64,000 nucleotides of DNA from a virus, in the IMG/VR virus record IMGVR_UViG_3300036790_000396, positions 82,945 to 146,944 of that record; one strand, 5' to 3'. Positions 15,479-25,572 of the stretch are shown piece by piece (positions within the stretch are counted from its first letter, which is position 1; each line of letters opens with the position of its first letter). The notes under the pieces were generated by a model. It did not search any database and was not told the origin of the DNA. It worked only from the letters and a program-made list of their open reading frames with translations. Both the position numbers and the translations under genes were made by a program.

Positions 15479-18400
15479 TGGCCTGGTACGACGAGCCCGG
15501 CCATGCTCCTGTCGGCGACGAGCTGCACCGCGGCATCGGGATCTACCTCCCGCAGGATCTCCACGACTACGTCCACGACGAGTCGGTCCCGCCGGACAGG
15601 CGCGCTCACGCGCTGCTGGACCGCATCGGGCACACTCCCGGCTGGGCCTGGTCCGACGACCCGGTGTCCGCCAAGCGCTACGCCGAGCTGAACGAGCCCC
15701 CCGTATGGCATGAGGGCGAGTCCGGCGAGGTTACCCCGGTGATGCTGCACGCCCGCACCCCGGGGCGCGAGCACTGGCTGTCCGGCCCGCATGCCCTGCG
15801 CGCCCGCGAGCTGGCCGGCGGCTACGACGACGAGCGCCCGCGCCCTGATCCCGCGCAGCGGGAAGTGCAGCTGGAGGCGGGTGCCCCGCTCGACGTCACC
15901 GGCATCTCCTGGGCGCGCCCGGACCACGTCGGCCCGTGGGGCATCCATGCGGGCGAGCAGTCCCCCGCGCAGGACCCCGGCTGGACGGCGCACCGGTTCC
16001 CGCGCCGCATCCAGCTGACTGCCGCTGTTCTCCCCGCGAAGACGGCTGCCGCCAGCCGGGACGACTTGCAGGACAAGAGCAAGGTCTACCTGAGGTTCGG
16101 GCACTGGCCGGAGAACGAGCGCTCTTTCAGCGGCGCGGGCGGCTATCACGAGGACGGCGTGAGCGCCTACGAGCTGGACGGGGACGGTGACCCGAAGGAC
16201 CCGGATCCCGATTATGAGCGCGGTCACGTCCACGAGGGATGCGATCCTGACTGCGACATGGACCTGGACGACCCGGACAACGACACGGGCGAGGAGATGG
16301 AAGGCCGCGTCCGCCGCGCCCAGCGCAACCGGGAGAACGGCAGTGACGTCCGGGGCGAGACCGGGCACCTCGTGAGGGGAGACGTCGCCGGCCTCGGCTA
16401 CGACGCTGAGCCGCTGCTGACGAACGTGCGCCGCGTCGGCGACTGGATCGACCACCGGCACCTGTTCGTCCCGGGTGCCCGGCCGCACCGTCTTGCCCGC
16501 GATCCCTCCAGCGGGGACTACGAGCCCCCGGCGGAGCAGCCGCCGCTGCGTCACGAGGGAGCCGCTTTCCCTCATTCCCAGCTGAAGCTGTTTCACATGC
16601 AGCCCGATCCGGGCCTGAATGTCCCGGAGTCCGGCCGCCACAACCCTGAGGATCCCGGTGCCCACTCCCGCTGGCGCGAGGAGACCGACCCGGACTACGA
16701 GGCACCGCGCTGCCAGAACTGCGGCGGCAACCTGCATGACCCGGAAGGCCACGCTGAAGACCACCAGAACTGGCTCGGGGAACAGGACTGGCATACCGAC
16801 TGGAACGAGGAGCAGCCAGGTCCCGTCCTGCACCGCGGCCTCGTCATGGAACTGCCGCCGGAACTGCACAACCGCGTCCACGACGAGTCCGTCCCCGCCG
16901 CCGACCGTGCCCGCGCACTGGTCCGCCATGTCATCCGCGACCAGGGGGACGGAAGCCCGCACGGGGGCCTGGGCAATTTCTGGTCCGATGATCCCGACGT
17001 CTCCAAGAGCTACGCGGAAGGCCGCGGCGGCTCCCGGTCCGAGACGCCGGTCATGCTGCACGTGAAGACGCCGCCGATGGAGCACGTCGAGACCGACCCG
17101 GATCAGCTGGAGCACTGGGGCGTATTCAGTTACCACCTGAACGGCAACCGCGAGGTCCCCCTCCAGCATCAGGCCCCGCTGGAGATCACCGGCGTCTCCT
17201 GGGCGCACCCGGGCCATGCCGTGACCAGGGGCCCCTCTCCCCATGATGCTGCCGCCTGGCATGAGCCGGGCCCGCATCACTTCGGGCAGGATCCCGCCTG
17301 GACGCATCACGAGTTCGGCGACGGCATACGCGCGCACGCAGCCAGCGAGAAGACGTGGACGGGTGATCCTGCCCCTGACTGGGAACGCGCTTTCAGGGAG
17401 AAGGACCCGCGCCTGACGGAGATGCACCGCGGCATCCGGGTGTATCCCTCCGACGATGTCTACCGGCACGTCACCGATACGAGCATCCCCGGCGCTGACC
17501 GGGCACATGTCCTGCTGCGGCATATCGGCGAGCAGATGCGCGAGCAGCCCGGGCACGGAATCGGCATTTCCTGGACCGATAATCCCGATCACGCGATGCG
17601 CGTGGCGCGCGACGGCGGCTGGGCCGAGGACGCAGCGCGTTCCTGGCGCTGGCCGCACCCGGATGACCGGGGCGACCACCTGGGCGTCGTGCTCAATGCG
17701 AAGTGGCCCGAGAAAGGGCACATCGAGACTGACCAGCGGGTACTGAACAGGCATCTTGTCGTTCCCTATGACTCGCCGGCCACTGAAGGAGAGATTCCTC
17801 TCCGCAAGGGCGCTCCCGCCACGATCACGGGGCTCACATGGTCCCAGCCCCTTCCCGGATGGGGACACCAGTATGCTGTCCACTCCGGTACCTTCGGCCG
17901 TCCTGTCCGCTACAACGGCACGGACTTCGAGTTTCCCGGCCAGGACCGCATCGCCGCCTATCAGGGCGAGACTGACCCGCGCGAGAGCGAGTTCAACGGC
18001 GACCCCCAGGTCGCCGGCGTCTACTGGACCGCCCCGGCCCAGCAGTCCGCGGTGCAGGACGGGCAGCTGGACGATCCGCAGGTGCTGGCTCCCGTGCTGC
18101 CGGTCCCTCCGATGCTGCCGATGACCCCGGTCGCCACGCGGATCTACGACCAGAAGATCGACGATCACGGGGATGCCCCCGACCACGGGACGCGGCCCCG
18201 CGCCTCCGACCCCGAGGGCTACGACCGTGACTCCACCGAGGGCAACGGCGACCCGAAGTGGTCGGACGCGAGCGAGCAGACCAAGCGCGACCAGAACGGC
18301 GCCGCGATTGCCATGTACCCCGAGGGCGTCTCCGCCGGCGGGGGCCCGGGGATCTCGGTGGGCCCGTTCACCGCGGCCCGGCTGCGGTACTCCGCCTGCG

Positions 18401-21400
18401 GTACCGCCCCCGAGGGCGGCGAGGTGACTGCGGCCCGTGTCCCGTGGACCGATCATGAGCGCACTGTTCTCAAGGGCTGGCAGGAAGTGCCGGCCGGGCA
18501 AGAGGGAGACTTCGTGAGCAGCAGGGACTTCACCGGGCGCCATCCCGAGCCGCCGCCGGACAACCTCGCGATGCTGCCTCCCTCCGAGGCCGCGAGGAAC
18601 GAGGAGACCTGGCCCGAGCTGCCCGGCGCCGACCTGGTTTCCTCGCCCCAGGAGCGCAGCAAGCCGTATCACCCCGAGACGACCCTGGAGAATTTCGACC
18701 ACCGCGAGTGGATCAACGACATCGACCCGAACGCTCACAAGTCCGGGGACAAGGGCTGGTTCGAGCACACCCTCAGCTCCCTCCGCGCCCAGGCCGCAGA
18801 GGAGGGCGAAGAGGAAGACGAGCCCGCGCCCCGGTCCCTGCGCGAGTTCCGCGTCAGCCCCCGCCAGGGTCATCCCGGCCAGGGCGGAACGGTGCCGAAG
18901 AACCCGCAGTCGGCCATCACCAACGCCGTGCCGCACGACTGGGCAGCGGCCTACGGGCCGCTGACTCGCGCCAAGATGAGCGCCCTGGAGCCCACTCCCC
19001 GCGCCTTCCTCCTGGCCGTCGCCGCGGCGGCCTCTCCTGCCGCCGGCCCGGATGACGACGATCCCGGTGAGGACGAGGAAGACGCCGAGGAGATGCCGGG
19101 CGGCTTCGATGACCGCGCCCTGATGCCGCAGGTGCTGCAGGGGCAGGCCCCTCCCGGCGCGTTCGCGCCGCCGCCGGTGGCGGCCGAGGGCCTCGATCCC
19201 TACAGCCAGGCCGGGATGAGCAGCCAGGACCGGCTGATGCGCCAGTACGAGCGTGATCACCCCGGCGCGGGCGAGCTGAAGCCGTTCAGCCGCGACGACG
19301 AGACGGAGCGGAAGGAAGACCGCGAGAGCGTGCAGGCGCATGCGTCGCTGCGCGCCCTCGCGTCGCTGCCGGCGTTCCGGTTCGAGGTCACCGCCTCCTG
19401 GAACGACGTGCAGGCCAAGGCGCAGCGGCTGCGCACCACCGGGTCGGTGAGGATCACCCACGCCACGAAGGGCATGATCATCGGCGAGGTCCGCGGCGAC
19501 CACGCTACCTACGAGTCCGGCATCCAGTCCTATCCGGGGCGCCCGCAGTCCGTGATGGCATGGGAGTGCGGCTGCCCCTGGGCGTCCTTCCACCAGAATC
19601 AGCCGCGGGGCAGCTCCCGCTTCGCGGCCCGGATGTGCAGTCATGCCCTGGCGATCCGGTACGAGGCGCAGTCCCGCGGCATGTTCGGCCGCACGGTCGC
19701 TCCCGACACCCGCGCCCCGTCGTGGCAGCCGCACGACGTCGTCGTCAAGTCCTGGCCGCCGTACGAGGGCGATCCGCACGCCGGCCGCTGGCGCGAGCAG
19801 CTCATGGCCCCGGCCGCCAGCCGTACCGCCGCGCGGGAGGGGGGGCTGCCGTTCGTCCCGTCCTACGGGCAGGACGATCTCCGCGCGCACCTGATGCACC
19901 ACCACGGGCTGCCCGCGTCGTTGCAGAACGCCCACATGAGCGACGCGGAGACAGAGCGGTGGCACCGGGGGAAGCACCGGAACCGGACGGACGAGACTCA
20001 CCAGCACGAGCGGCCGGAGGGCATCGGCGCCGAGCACGAGTACCCCGCGATGGCCGAGCCGTCCGAGGACTACGGCGCGTGGAACGGCGACCGGGAGGTT
20101 CACCCGCGGTACTTCCCCGGGATGCTCGCTGACGAGGACCGGTCGCGGGCGTTCGGGCCGCTGCCGCCCTCCTACAGCTCGCTGCAGAGGACGGCTGCCG
20201 AGGACGAGGACTCCCAGCAGGACGTCCCGTTCGGCGAGGGCGTCACGCCCGGCCACCCGTTCCGCCGCGGTGACATCTCCAACGGCATGTACTCCCCGCA
20301 CACCCAGCTCGGCAGTCCCTGGTACCTTCCCGCCGGCACGCAGGAGCGGTACGAGGAGGGAAGCAGCGACGAGCACGCCGGGCAGCTCAGCGCGCTCCGC
20401 GAGCAGCGCGAGGAAATGCGGGAGGACGCCGAGGAAGAGGAGCGCGAGCGCCGCGAGCACCAGGAGAACGGCGGCGGCTTCCGGCCGCGCCCGTCACTGC
20501 GCATGTCCCGCCGCGTGACCGCCGACCAGGCCAATGCCCCCTGGGGTGCCCAGAACGTCGTGCAGCACCTCCCGCAGCAGCCCTACGGTGCCACGTCGCC
20601 GGCCGAGAAGGACCAGGATCCCGGCTCCTACGGCCCGCTGTCCGGCCCCGACCCGGAGAACTGGGGCGAGATCCAGGACGGGTCGGCCGTCCAGATGCCC
20701 CTGAGCAGCGAGGCCGTCCTGCATTACATCGCCGCCGGCGCCGCGGTGATGGACGCTCCCGTGCGCACGCGCCAGGTCAGCAGCCCGAAGCTCAGTGATG
20801 ACGGCGGGGGTCCTCCCCCGCTGGAGATGGGCAGCGGCGGCGGAGGAGACGGCGAGGGCCGGTACCGGTACCTGATCACCCGGCACAGCCCCAACGGCTT
20901 CAGCCTCATCAACGACCTCCCGGCGGGTCATCAGGACCAGCATGTCTCCTACCACCACACGGCGGACGAGGCGCTGCACATGCTCGGCCACAAGCAGCGG
21001 GCCGGGTCGGCTTCCCCGCACGAGGTGTACTACCTGCCGAAGATGGACGACACTGCGGGATGGAAGCAGAGCGACCGCGGGATGTACTGGGAAGACCAGG
21101 GGCGCAAGCCGCCGCCGCGCTACGACTGGGGAAAGAAATACCAGGAGCACCTGAACCGCTGGTTCAATCCCCGCTCTCCTTCGTACAGCCCGCACCCCGA
21201 TTACGTGCCGGCCTCGGCTGACATGAGCGACGCGGAGCTGCAGGACCACTGGAAGCAGCAGCACTCCCAGACGCCCATGCCGAAGCTGCGCAGCCGCGAG
21301 CAGCATGATCACCGCCATGACCGGCTGACCGACGACGTGCTGCCCGAGTCATTCGACTCGTTCAAGAACCAGTCGAATGACTTCAGGGACCAGAAGAAAG

Positions 21401-23172
21401 GCGTCGAGCTGTTCGGCTGCCCGGCGAACCACCTGGAGGCCAGGGACTCCGCCGGGTGCGAGTACGGCGGCGGCGGCCATGTGCACGGCCCGTCGATGAG
21501 TGACCTGTTCGGCGACGACAGCGCCCGCGACCAGTACATGGACGAGGGAGAGGGGCCCGGGCACCTGTCGAGCCTGCATACCGCCGACGCGACCGCGATC
21601 ATGGGCGAGCCCGTTCCCGGGCTGCTCACCCCCGGTAAGCCGACGGCCGTGCAGGAATGGCAGGAATCATTCCCGTACGCCGACCGGGCGGCTACGGCCG
21701 GCCCGATGACCTCGATCACGCCGCACGACGGCAACGGGCTGCGGTTCGAGGAGTCAGCCGAGTACGCGCACCGGGATCCGTCGCGCCTGACCGAGGAGGA
21801 CAAGGACCGCCTGAGCGGGATCACCGATGCCCGGGCGGACCGCCTGGACCCGCAGTCCGACGAGCACGAGTACATCTGGGGCTTCCGCCAGGACCGGCCG
21901 CACGAGCACATGCGCTACGGCCAGCAGGCGGCGGAGGAGCACCGCGCTGCGTACGATGCCGGCGCCTCGGCCCGCGGGCACGACGTGCAGTGGGAGCGCG
22001 GGCACGGCTGGGGCGATCCTGCATCCGCGCAGTCCGTGCAGGGCACCTGCCGCAACTGCGGCGGGACGATGACCGTCGGCCCTTCCAGCACCTCTTCGAC
22101 GTCACACGTCAGCCGGGATCTCCGCTCCGGCCAGTGCCCTGGTCCGGGTACCGCCTGGCAGGCGCAGATGCAGGACGAGCTGGCCAGCGAGCGGTTCAGG
22201 GGCGCCGTTTCCCAGTTCGGCCATGACGTGAAGGACGGCCTCGACCGGCAGTGGCTGCGAGACCAGGGCATCGAGGCCAGCCTCCGCGCTGCGGACGCCA
22301 TGCTCGTCCTGGCCGCAGAGGAAGGGTTCCGGGGCACTGACGATCATGGCCATGAGGTGGAGTACGACGGTATCGACGGCTGGCAGCACCTGGACGGTTC
22401 CGTCTCCCACGATGACGGGACCTGCGTCACTGACGGGCATGTCCGCGAGCACCGGGCATCCCTCGGCGAGCCCGAGCAGCCCGGCGGTGCCCTCGCTGAA
22501 CTTAAGGACGAGCCGGACGCCGCCCTGGACCCCGACGGCCTCACCGGTGCCGCTGACGGCACGATCGGCGGCGGGGACGCGGGAACGGACGGCAGCGCCG
22601 CCTGGGGTGCCGCCAGCTCTGCCCTCGTCAGCTCCTGGGGCGCCCGCACGTACGACCCGAGCCAGACGCCGGCCGTAGGCTCCTCTGCCCAGCACCCGGA
22701 CATGGCCACGCAGGAGCCCGGCCTGGGATCGATGGACGACGCCCTGTCCCCGGATGACCTGTCCATCCAGACCGTCGGCTACCAGCAGTGGTCCGGTGAC
22801 CAGGTCGATTCCGGTGACCTCGCGGTGTCCGCGCACCCGCAGGAGTTCCCGCAGGAGGCCGAAGCCGACGGCCCCGGCATCGCCGACGGGCAGCTGCACC
22901 TCACGGGGAAGGCTGCGTCGCTGTACGATCCGCGGCAGGAGGGGAAACTGCGCGGCGACGGCGACATCGCCGCCGCGGCCCGGCAGTTCCTCGCCTCGGG
23001 GCAGCTCTCGAAGACCGCCGAGGTGCTGCCCGCGGCCGAGGCCCAGGAGCTGATTCGGGAGGGGACCGGGTCCCGTGCCCGCAACCTGGACCTGCTGCAG
23101 CTCGACGGCACCCACTATGCCGACGCACCGGATGATATAGATGATCACGAGGATGACGTGCTTTGGGTATAA
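15475..23172 (+). CDS. Giant virion polyprotein with three ADP-ribosyltransferase-like domains, 2565 aa
   Basis: Three related domains start near residues 17, 450 and 649: LHRGIGIYLPQDLHDYVHD, LHRGLVMELPPELHNRVHD and MHRGIRVYPSDDVYRHV. Each continues with a WSDDP- or WTDNP-type Ser motif and ends with QREVQL, NREVPL or EGEIPL before an ITG(V/L/I)SW-like strand, matching the R, S and (Q/E)xE motifs of mono-ADP-ribosyltransferases. Zinc-ribbon pieces sit at residues 411 and 2189. A SWIM finger (CGCPW ... CSHALAIRYE) is near residue 1362. His-rich L..H...H segments occur near 1467 and 1918. Long acidic linkers carry RTA motifs. Such enzymes could be packaged and injected to modify host proteins. 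Starts at ATG 15475, overlapping the previous stop. Confidence 0.65.
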   Translation: MMAWYDEPGHAPVGDELHRGIGIYLPQDLHDYVHDESVPPDRRAHALLDRIGHTPGWAWSDDPVSAKRYAELNEPPVWHEGESGEVTPVMLHARTPGREHWLSGPHALRARELAGGYDDERPRPDPAQREVQLEAGAPLDVTGISWARPDHVGPWGIHAGEQSPAQDPGWTAHRFPRRIQLTAAVLPAKTAAASRDDLQDKSKVYLRFGHWPENERSFSGAGGYHEDGVSAYELDGDGDPKDPDPDYERGHVHEGCDPDCDMDLDDPDNDTGEEMEGRVRRAQRNRENGSDVRGETGHLVRGDVAGLGYDAEPLLTNVRRVGDWIDHRHLFVPGARPHRLARDPSSGDYEPPAEQPPLRHEGAAFPHSQLKLFHMQPDPGLNVPESGRHNPEDPGAHSRWREETDPDYEAPRCQNCGGNLHDPEGHAEDHQNWLGEQDWHTDWNEEQPGPVLHRGLVMELPPELHNRVHDESVPAADRARALVRHVIRDQGDGSPHGGLGNFWSDDPDVSKSYAEGRGGSRSETPVMLHVKTPPMEHVETDPDQLEHWGVFSYHLNGNREVPLQHQAPLEITGVSWAHPGHAVTRGPSPHDAAAWHEPGPHHFGQDPAWTHHEFGDGIRAHAASEKTWTGDPAPDWERAFREKDPRLTEMHRGIRVYPSDDVYRHVTDTSIPGADRAHVLLRHIGEQMREQPGHGIGISWTDNPDHAMRVARDGGWAEDAARSWRWPHPDDRGDHLGVVLNAKWPEKGHIETDQRVLNRHLVVPYDSPATEGEIPLRKGAPATITGLTWSQPLPGWGHQYAVHSGTFGRPVRYNGTDFEFPGQDRIAAYQGETDPRESEFNGDPQVAGVYWTAPAQQSAVQDGQLDDPQVLAPVLPVPPMLPMTPVATRIYDQKIDDHGDAPDHGTRPRASDPEGYDRDSTEGNGDPKWSDASEQTKRDQNGAAIAMYPEGVSAGGGPGISVGPFTAARLRYSACGTAPEGGEVTAARVPWTDHERTVLKGWQEVPAGQEGDFVSSRDFTGRHPEPPPDNLAMLPPSEAARNEETWPELPGADLVSSPQERSKPYHPETTLENFDHREWINDIDPNAHKSGDKGWFEHTLSSLRAQAAEEGEEEDEPAPRSLREFRVSPRQGHPGQGGTVPKNPQSAITNAVPHDWAAAYGPLTRAKMSALEPTPRAFLLAVAAAASPAAGPDDDDPGEDEEDAEEMPGGFDDRALMPQVLQGQAPPGAFAPPPVAAEGLDPYSQAGMSSQDRLMRQYERDHPGAGELKPFSRDDETERKEDRESVQAHASLRALASLPAFRFEVTASWNDVQAKAQRLRTTGSVRITHATKGMIIGEVRGDHATYESGIQSYPGRPQSVMAWECGCPWASFHQNQPRGSSRFAARMCSHALAIRYEAQSRGMFGRTVAPDTRAPSWQPHDVVVKSWPPYEGDPHAGRWREQLMAPAASRTAAREGGLPFVPSYGQDDLRAHLMHHHGLPASLQNAHMSDAETERWHRGKHRNRTDETHQHERPEGIGAEHEYPAMAEPSEDYGAWNGDREVHPRYFPGMLADEDRSRAFGPLPPSYSSLQRTAAEDEDSQQDVPFGEGVTPGHPFRRGDISNGMYSPHTQLGSPWYLPAGTQERYEEGSSDEHAGQLSALREQREEMREDAEEEERERREHQENGGGFRPRPSLRMSRRVTADQANAPWGAQNVVQHLPQQPYGATSPAEKDQDPGSYGPLSGPDPENWGEIQDGSAVQMPLSSEAVLHYIAAGAAVMDAPVRTRQVSSPKLSDDGGGPPPLEMGSGGGGDGEGRYRYLITRHSPNGFSLINDLPAGHQDQHVSYHHTADEALHMLGHKQRAGSASPHEVYYLPKMDDTAGWKQSDRGMYWEDQGRKPPPRYDWGKKYQEHLNRWFNPRSPSYSPHPDYVPASADMSDAELQDHWKQQHSQTPMPKLRSREQHDHRHDRLTDDVLPESFDSFKNQSNDFRDQKKGVELFGCPANHLEARDSAGCEYGGGGHVHGPSMSDLFGDDSARDQYMDEGEGPGHLSSLHTADATAIMGEPVPGLLTPGKPTAVQEWQESFPYADRAATAGPMTSITPHDGNGLRFEESAEYAHRDPSRLTEEDKDRLSGITDARADRLDPQSDEHEYIWGFRQDRPHEHMRYGQQAAEEHRAAYDAGASARGHDVQWERGHGWGDPASAQSVQGTCRNCGGTMTVGPSSTSSTSHVSRDLRSGQCPGPGTAWQAQMQDELASERFRGAVSQFGHDVKDGLDRQWLRDQGIEASLRAADAMLVLAAEEGFRGTDDHGHEVEYDGIDGWQHLDGSVSHDDGTCVTDGHVREHRASLGEPEQPGGALAELKDEPDAALDPDGLTGAADGTIGGGDAGTDGSAAWGAASSALVSSWGARTYDPSQTPAVGSSAQHPDMATQEPGLGSMDDALSPDDLSIQTVGYQQWSGDQVDSGDLAVSAHPQEFPQEAEADGPGIADGQLHLTGKAASLYDPRQEGKLRGDGDIAAAARQFLASGQLSKTAEVLPAAEAQELIREGTGSRARNLDLLQLDGTHYADAPDDIDDHEDDVLWV

Positions 23173-23180
23173 AACATGGT

Positions 23181-23468
23181 ATGACCGTTCCGGCGTCCAT
23201 GATTCCGGAGAGCGCCTTCGGCATCGCCGCACGCGATTTCGCCGACGAGGAGATCTGGGAGCAGGACCCCTTCGGCGGGGCCGGACTGCGCCTGCGCGTC
23301 CTTGACGGGCGCATACTCACGCCCGCCGATGTCCGTGACGCGCTGGGTGCGGTACGTTGCGCCGTCAGCGTGGCCTCTGTATGGATACATCTCGATGACA
23401 ACGCGGATGAGCGCCGGGAAGGAGTGAGGCGCGCGTGGGAGGGGTGGCTTGCCCGCGACCCGGACTGA
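23181..23468 (+). CDS. Hypothetical protein, 95 aa
   Basis: Starts MTVPASMIPESAFGIAAR at ATG 23181, with TATAAA 7 nt upstream, so it may be leaderless. Acidic, mixed alpha/beta. Not recognised. Confidence 0.6.
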   Translation: MTVPASMIPESAFGIAARDFADEEIWEQDPFGGAGLRLRVLDGRILTPADVRDALGAVRCAVSVASVWIHLDDNADERREGVRRAWEGWLARDPD

Positions 23469-23549
23469 CCGCCTGAACGACCGTTTTTCGGGAAGGGGCG
23501 GGGTGAAGTCTTCAGGAGGGGGCAGGCACGGTGAGATGGCAGGCCGGCA

Positions 23550-23924
23550 GTGAGCGTGCACGCGCTCGCCTCCGCGTCCTCGGCCATCACCATCAGCGAC
23601 ATCGCGAACTACGGTGCCCTGATCATGAACGCGGGAGCCGTCGGGCTCTGGCTGTTCGCGTTCCTGCGCCGCTGGATCGTGCTCCCCTCGGAGGTAGCGT
23701 CCGCCGAGAAGGAGCGCGACGAGTGGAAGCGCATGTTCCGGGAGGAGCGCCAGGCTCACGACCGCACGCGCGACGGGCTGCAGGCGGCGCTGCAGCGCAC
23801 CGAGTCCGGGGTGGAAGCGTCCCGGATGATCGCCACCGCCATCGCCGCCGTGCAGGGCCGTGATGTTCCGCCGTCGCTGCAGGAAGGACACCGCCGCCAG
23901 CGAGGAGCTGGCCGAGGCCCGTGA
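23550..23924 (+). CDS. Membrane-anchored coiled-coil protein, 124 aa
   Basis: Start GTG 23550 (MSVHALASASSAITISD). One transmembrane helix (about residues 22-42) is followed by a charged coiled coil. A protein of this shape next to other small membrane proteins suggests the lysis or membrane-remodelling set, but no holin family is recognised. Confidence 0.55.
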   Translation: MSVHALASASSAITISDIANYGALIMNAGAVGLWLFAFLRRWIVLPSEVASAEKERDEWKRMFREERQAHDRTRDGLQAALQRTESGVEASRMIATAIAAVQGRDVPPSLQEGHRRQRGAGRGP

Positions 23925-24108
23925 GTACACGGCTGCCTCGCGCCGCCGTGCCGAGGAAGAGGCATCCGAGCAGGAGGAGAAACTGCGCCATGAGCAGGGG
24001 CTCGTGGCCGAGCTGCGCCAGATGAGGCAGCGTAATCACGTAGGGGAGGCCCTCAGGGCCTTGGTTGAGGGGGGGGACGGGAAAGATGCTGCCCGCGGCG
24101 CTGGTTAA
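23863..24108 (+). CDS. Small coiled-coil protein, 81 aa
   Basis: Starts MFRRRCRKDTAASEELAE within the 3' end of the previous gene (about 60-nt overlap, different frame). Almost entirely a charged helix with heptad character. A GTG three bases earlier is an alternative. Could be a partner of the preceding membrane protein. Confidence 0.5.
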   Translation: MFRRRCRKDTAASEELAEAREYTAASRRRAEEEASEQEEKLRHEQGLVAELRQMRQRNHVGEALRALVEGGDGKDAARGAG

Positions 24109-24451
24109 CGTCATCGAGTGGGGCGCCAACGTGGCTTTCTGGGCTTCGTGCCTGTTCCTGTTCGGGACGTCGTTCTTCTGGCCGTGGTGGAAATCCTCCT
24201 GGGGCGCGAACATCATCGCCCTGGAGTTCGCCCTGGTGCTGGCGATCATGCCGTTCGTGCTCAGCTACGACTTCGGGATTCACATCCAGGCATCGCTCGC
24301 CTACGGCTACACCGAGGCGGTCAGCCTCTGGATGATCGCCGTGATCGTCATCTGGCGGGGGATCCTGATCTTCGTCCAGCAGCAGCGCGGGGCGGCGGGC
24401 CAGCCGCAGCGCCGGGCGTTCTTCTCCTTCCCGCGCAGGGGGAAGCGGTGA
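24086..24451 (+). CDS. Multi-span membrane protein, holin-like, 121 aa
   Basis: Start ATG 24086 (MLPAALVNVIEWGANVAF) with GGGA upstream. Three hydrophobic helices (about residues 5-30, 40-62 and 75-97) and a basic tail. Size and topology are like an actinophage holin or lysis-associated protein, though no lysin is visible in the window. Function inferred from topology only. Confidence 0.55.
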   Translation: MLPAALVNVIEWGANVAFWASCLFLFGTSFFWPWWKSSWGANIIALEFALVLAIMPFVLSYDFGIHIQASLAYGYTEAVSLWMIAVIVIWRGILIFVQQQRGAAGQPQRRAFFSFPRRGKR

Positions 24452-24750
24452 GCGTGACCCCGCAGGACGTGCAGGATGCCTGGGAGCTGTACGACCGCCT
24501 GCGCCGCGAGGAAGTATGCCGCCGCGAGGAATGGGAGGAGGGCAGCGCCGCGGGCGGTACCGACGGCACCGCCGCAGCGCTGTTCTCCCGTTTCTACCAG
24601 GCCGAGCAGCAGACCGAGAACGCCTACCTCGCCTGGGCGCAGGCCCTGCGGCGGCTGTCCCGCGAGACCGGCACGTTCGCCGGGTTCGGGGGTCCTGCGT
24701 TCATCTCCGGGCAGTACCCGGTCCAGCAGCAGCCGCCCTCGGTCATCTGA
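24448..24750 (+). CDS. Hypothetical helical protein, 100 aa
   Basis: GTG 24448 overlaps the previous stop (GTGA). Starts MSVTPQDVQDAWELYDRL; mostly helical with a flexible Gln/Pro-rich end. Its 3' end overlaps the convergent gene at 24743 by 8 nt. Not recognised. Confidence 0.55.
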   Translation: MSVTPQDVQDAWELYDRLRREEVCRREEWEEGSAAGGTDGTAAALFSRFYQAEQQTENAYLAWAQALRRLSRETGTFAGFGGPAFISGQYPVQQQPPSVI

Positions 24751-25171
24751 CCGGCCGCGCTTTTCCCTGCAGGGCCGCGAGCACCCGCAGCCGGGACAGC
24801 ACCTCCCGGCTGTGCCCGCACTGGCCGCAGGCGATCCGCGTCCCCACCTCGACGGTGGTCTTCCCTTCCTGCCAGTGCCCGCACTTCAGCGGGTGCAGCG
24901 CCCGTTCCCCGAGCGTGATGCCGTTCGACCCGGGGATGAGCCCCTTCACTTTCGCCCGCTCGATCCGGGCCTGGTGAACGTACTCGCCGGTGCCCTTCAG
25001 CTCGGTGTAGGTATCCCCGAGCTGCATCCTGCGCACGGTGATCACGCATTCCTTCTCGGAGCCGGGCCAGCACTGGCCGCACTCGGCGAGCAGGATGACG
25101 TGCCGTACCTCGTCCCATGTCACGGGCTCGCCGTTCCAGGTGACGCCGTCTTCCTCGGCGATGGCGCTCAC
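24743..25171 (-). CDS. Protein with two CxxC zinc sites, 142 aa
   Basis: GTG 25171 (MSAIAEEDGVTWNGEP) with GGAGGAG upstream, coupled by GTGA to the gene before it. CGQCWPG near residue 31 and CGHW...CGQCGHSRE near residues 95-120 give two possible metal sites. Probably a zinc-binding accessory protein; no family recognised. Confidence 0.6.
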   Translation of the reverse strand: MSAIAEEDGVTWNGEPVTWDEVRHVILLAECGQCWPGSEKECVITVRRMQLGDTYTELKGTGEYVHQARIERAKVKGLIPGSNGITLGERALHPLKCGHWQEGKTTVEVGTRIACGQCGHSREVLSRLRVLAALQGKARPVR

Positions 25172-25494
25172 CGGCTCCTCCTGGGGACCTGCGGGGAGCG
25201 CAGGGCATCCGGCACGCGCTTCCAGTCGATGGTGATGACGGCCACATCGGCGTCCTGGTCGTGCTCGGCCGTGCACGCGTCCGCGGGGAGCTGCTCCAGC
25301 AGGATGCCGATGGCATCGGAGAGCGCGATGCCCCTGGTATCGAGCGTGGTCCAGCCGCTTTCTCCTGCCTTCAGCCTGCGCCGGAGGCTGAGCCGTGCCC
25401 ATTCCGCTTCGACGGCCTCCAGCTCCCTGCGCTGCGCAGCCGCGAACTCCTCGGCCGCCGGGAAGCTGCCTGCTCCCGTGTCCTGATTTGCCAT
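25168..25494 (-). CDS. Hypothetical protein, 108 aa
   Basis: Start ATG 25494 (MANQDTGAGSFPAAEEF) with GGGAGCGGG upstream. N-terminal charged helix, then an alpha/beta C-terminus (DADVAVITIDWKRVPDAL). First gene of a two-gene minus-strand unit behind a variant of the palindromic motif. Confidence 0.6.
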   Translation of the reverse strand: MANQDTGAGSFPAAEEFAAAQRRELEAVEAEWARLSLRRRLKAGESGWTTLDTRGIALSDAIGILLEQLPADACTAEHDQDADVAVITIDWKRVPDALRSPQVPRRSR

Positions 25495-25510
25495 CCCGCT
25501 CCCTTGGTTT

Positions 25511-25528
25511 TCGCTAGAAACCTTGATA
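25511..25528 (-). promoter_or_regulatory. Variant palindromic motif, copy 5
   Basis: GCTAGAAACCTTGATAAT on the plus strand keeps the AAACCTTGATA core but lacks the left arm. It lies between divergent genes at 25494 and 25573. Confidence 0.4.
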
Positions 25529-25572
25529 ATCTGAAAGTACCACGGAGCGAAGAGTAGAGGAAGGCGCAAATC

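Noticed and set aside
15373-20460. A 1695-codon open frame on the minus strand
   Set aside because: It is the shadow of the plus-strand giant gene in high-GC DNA; it has repetitive composition, no ribosome site and no family likeness.
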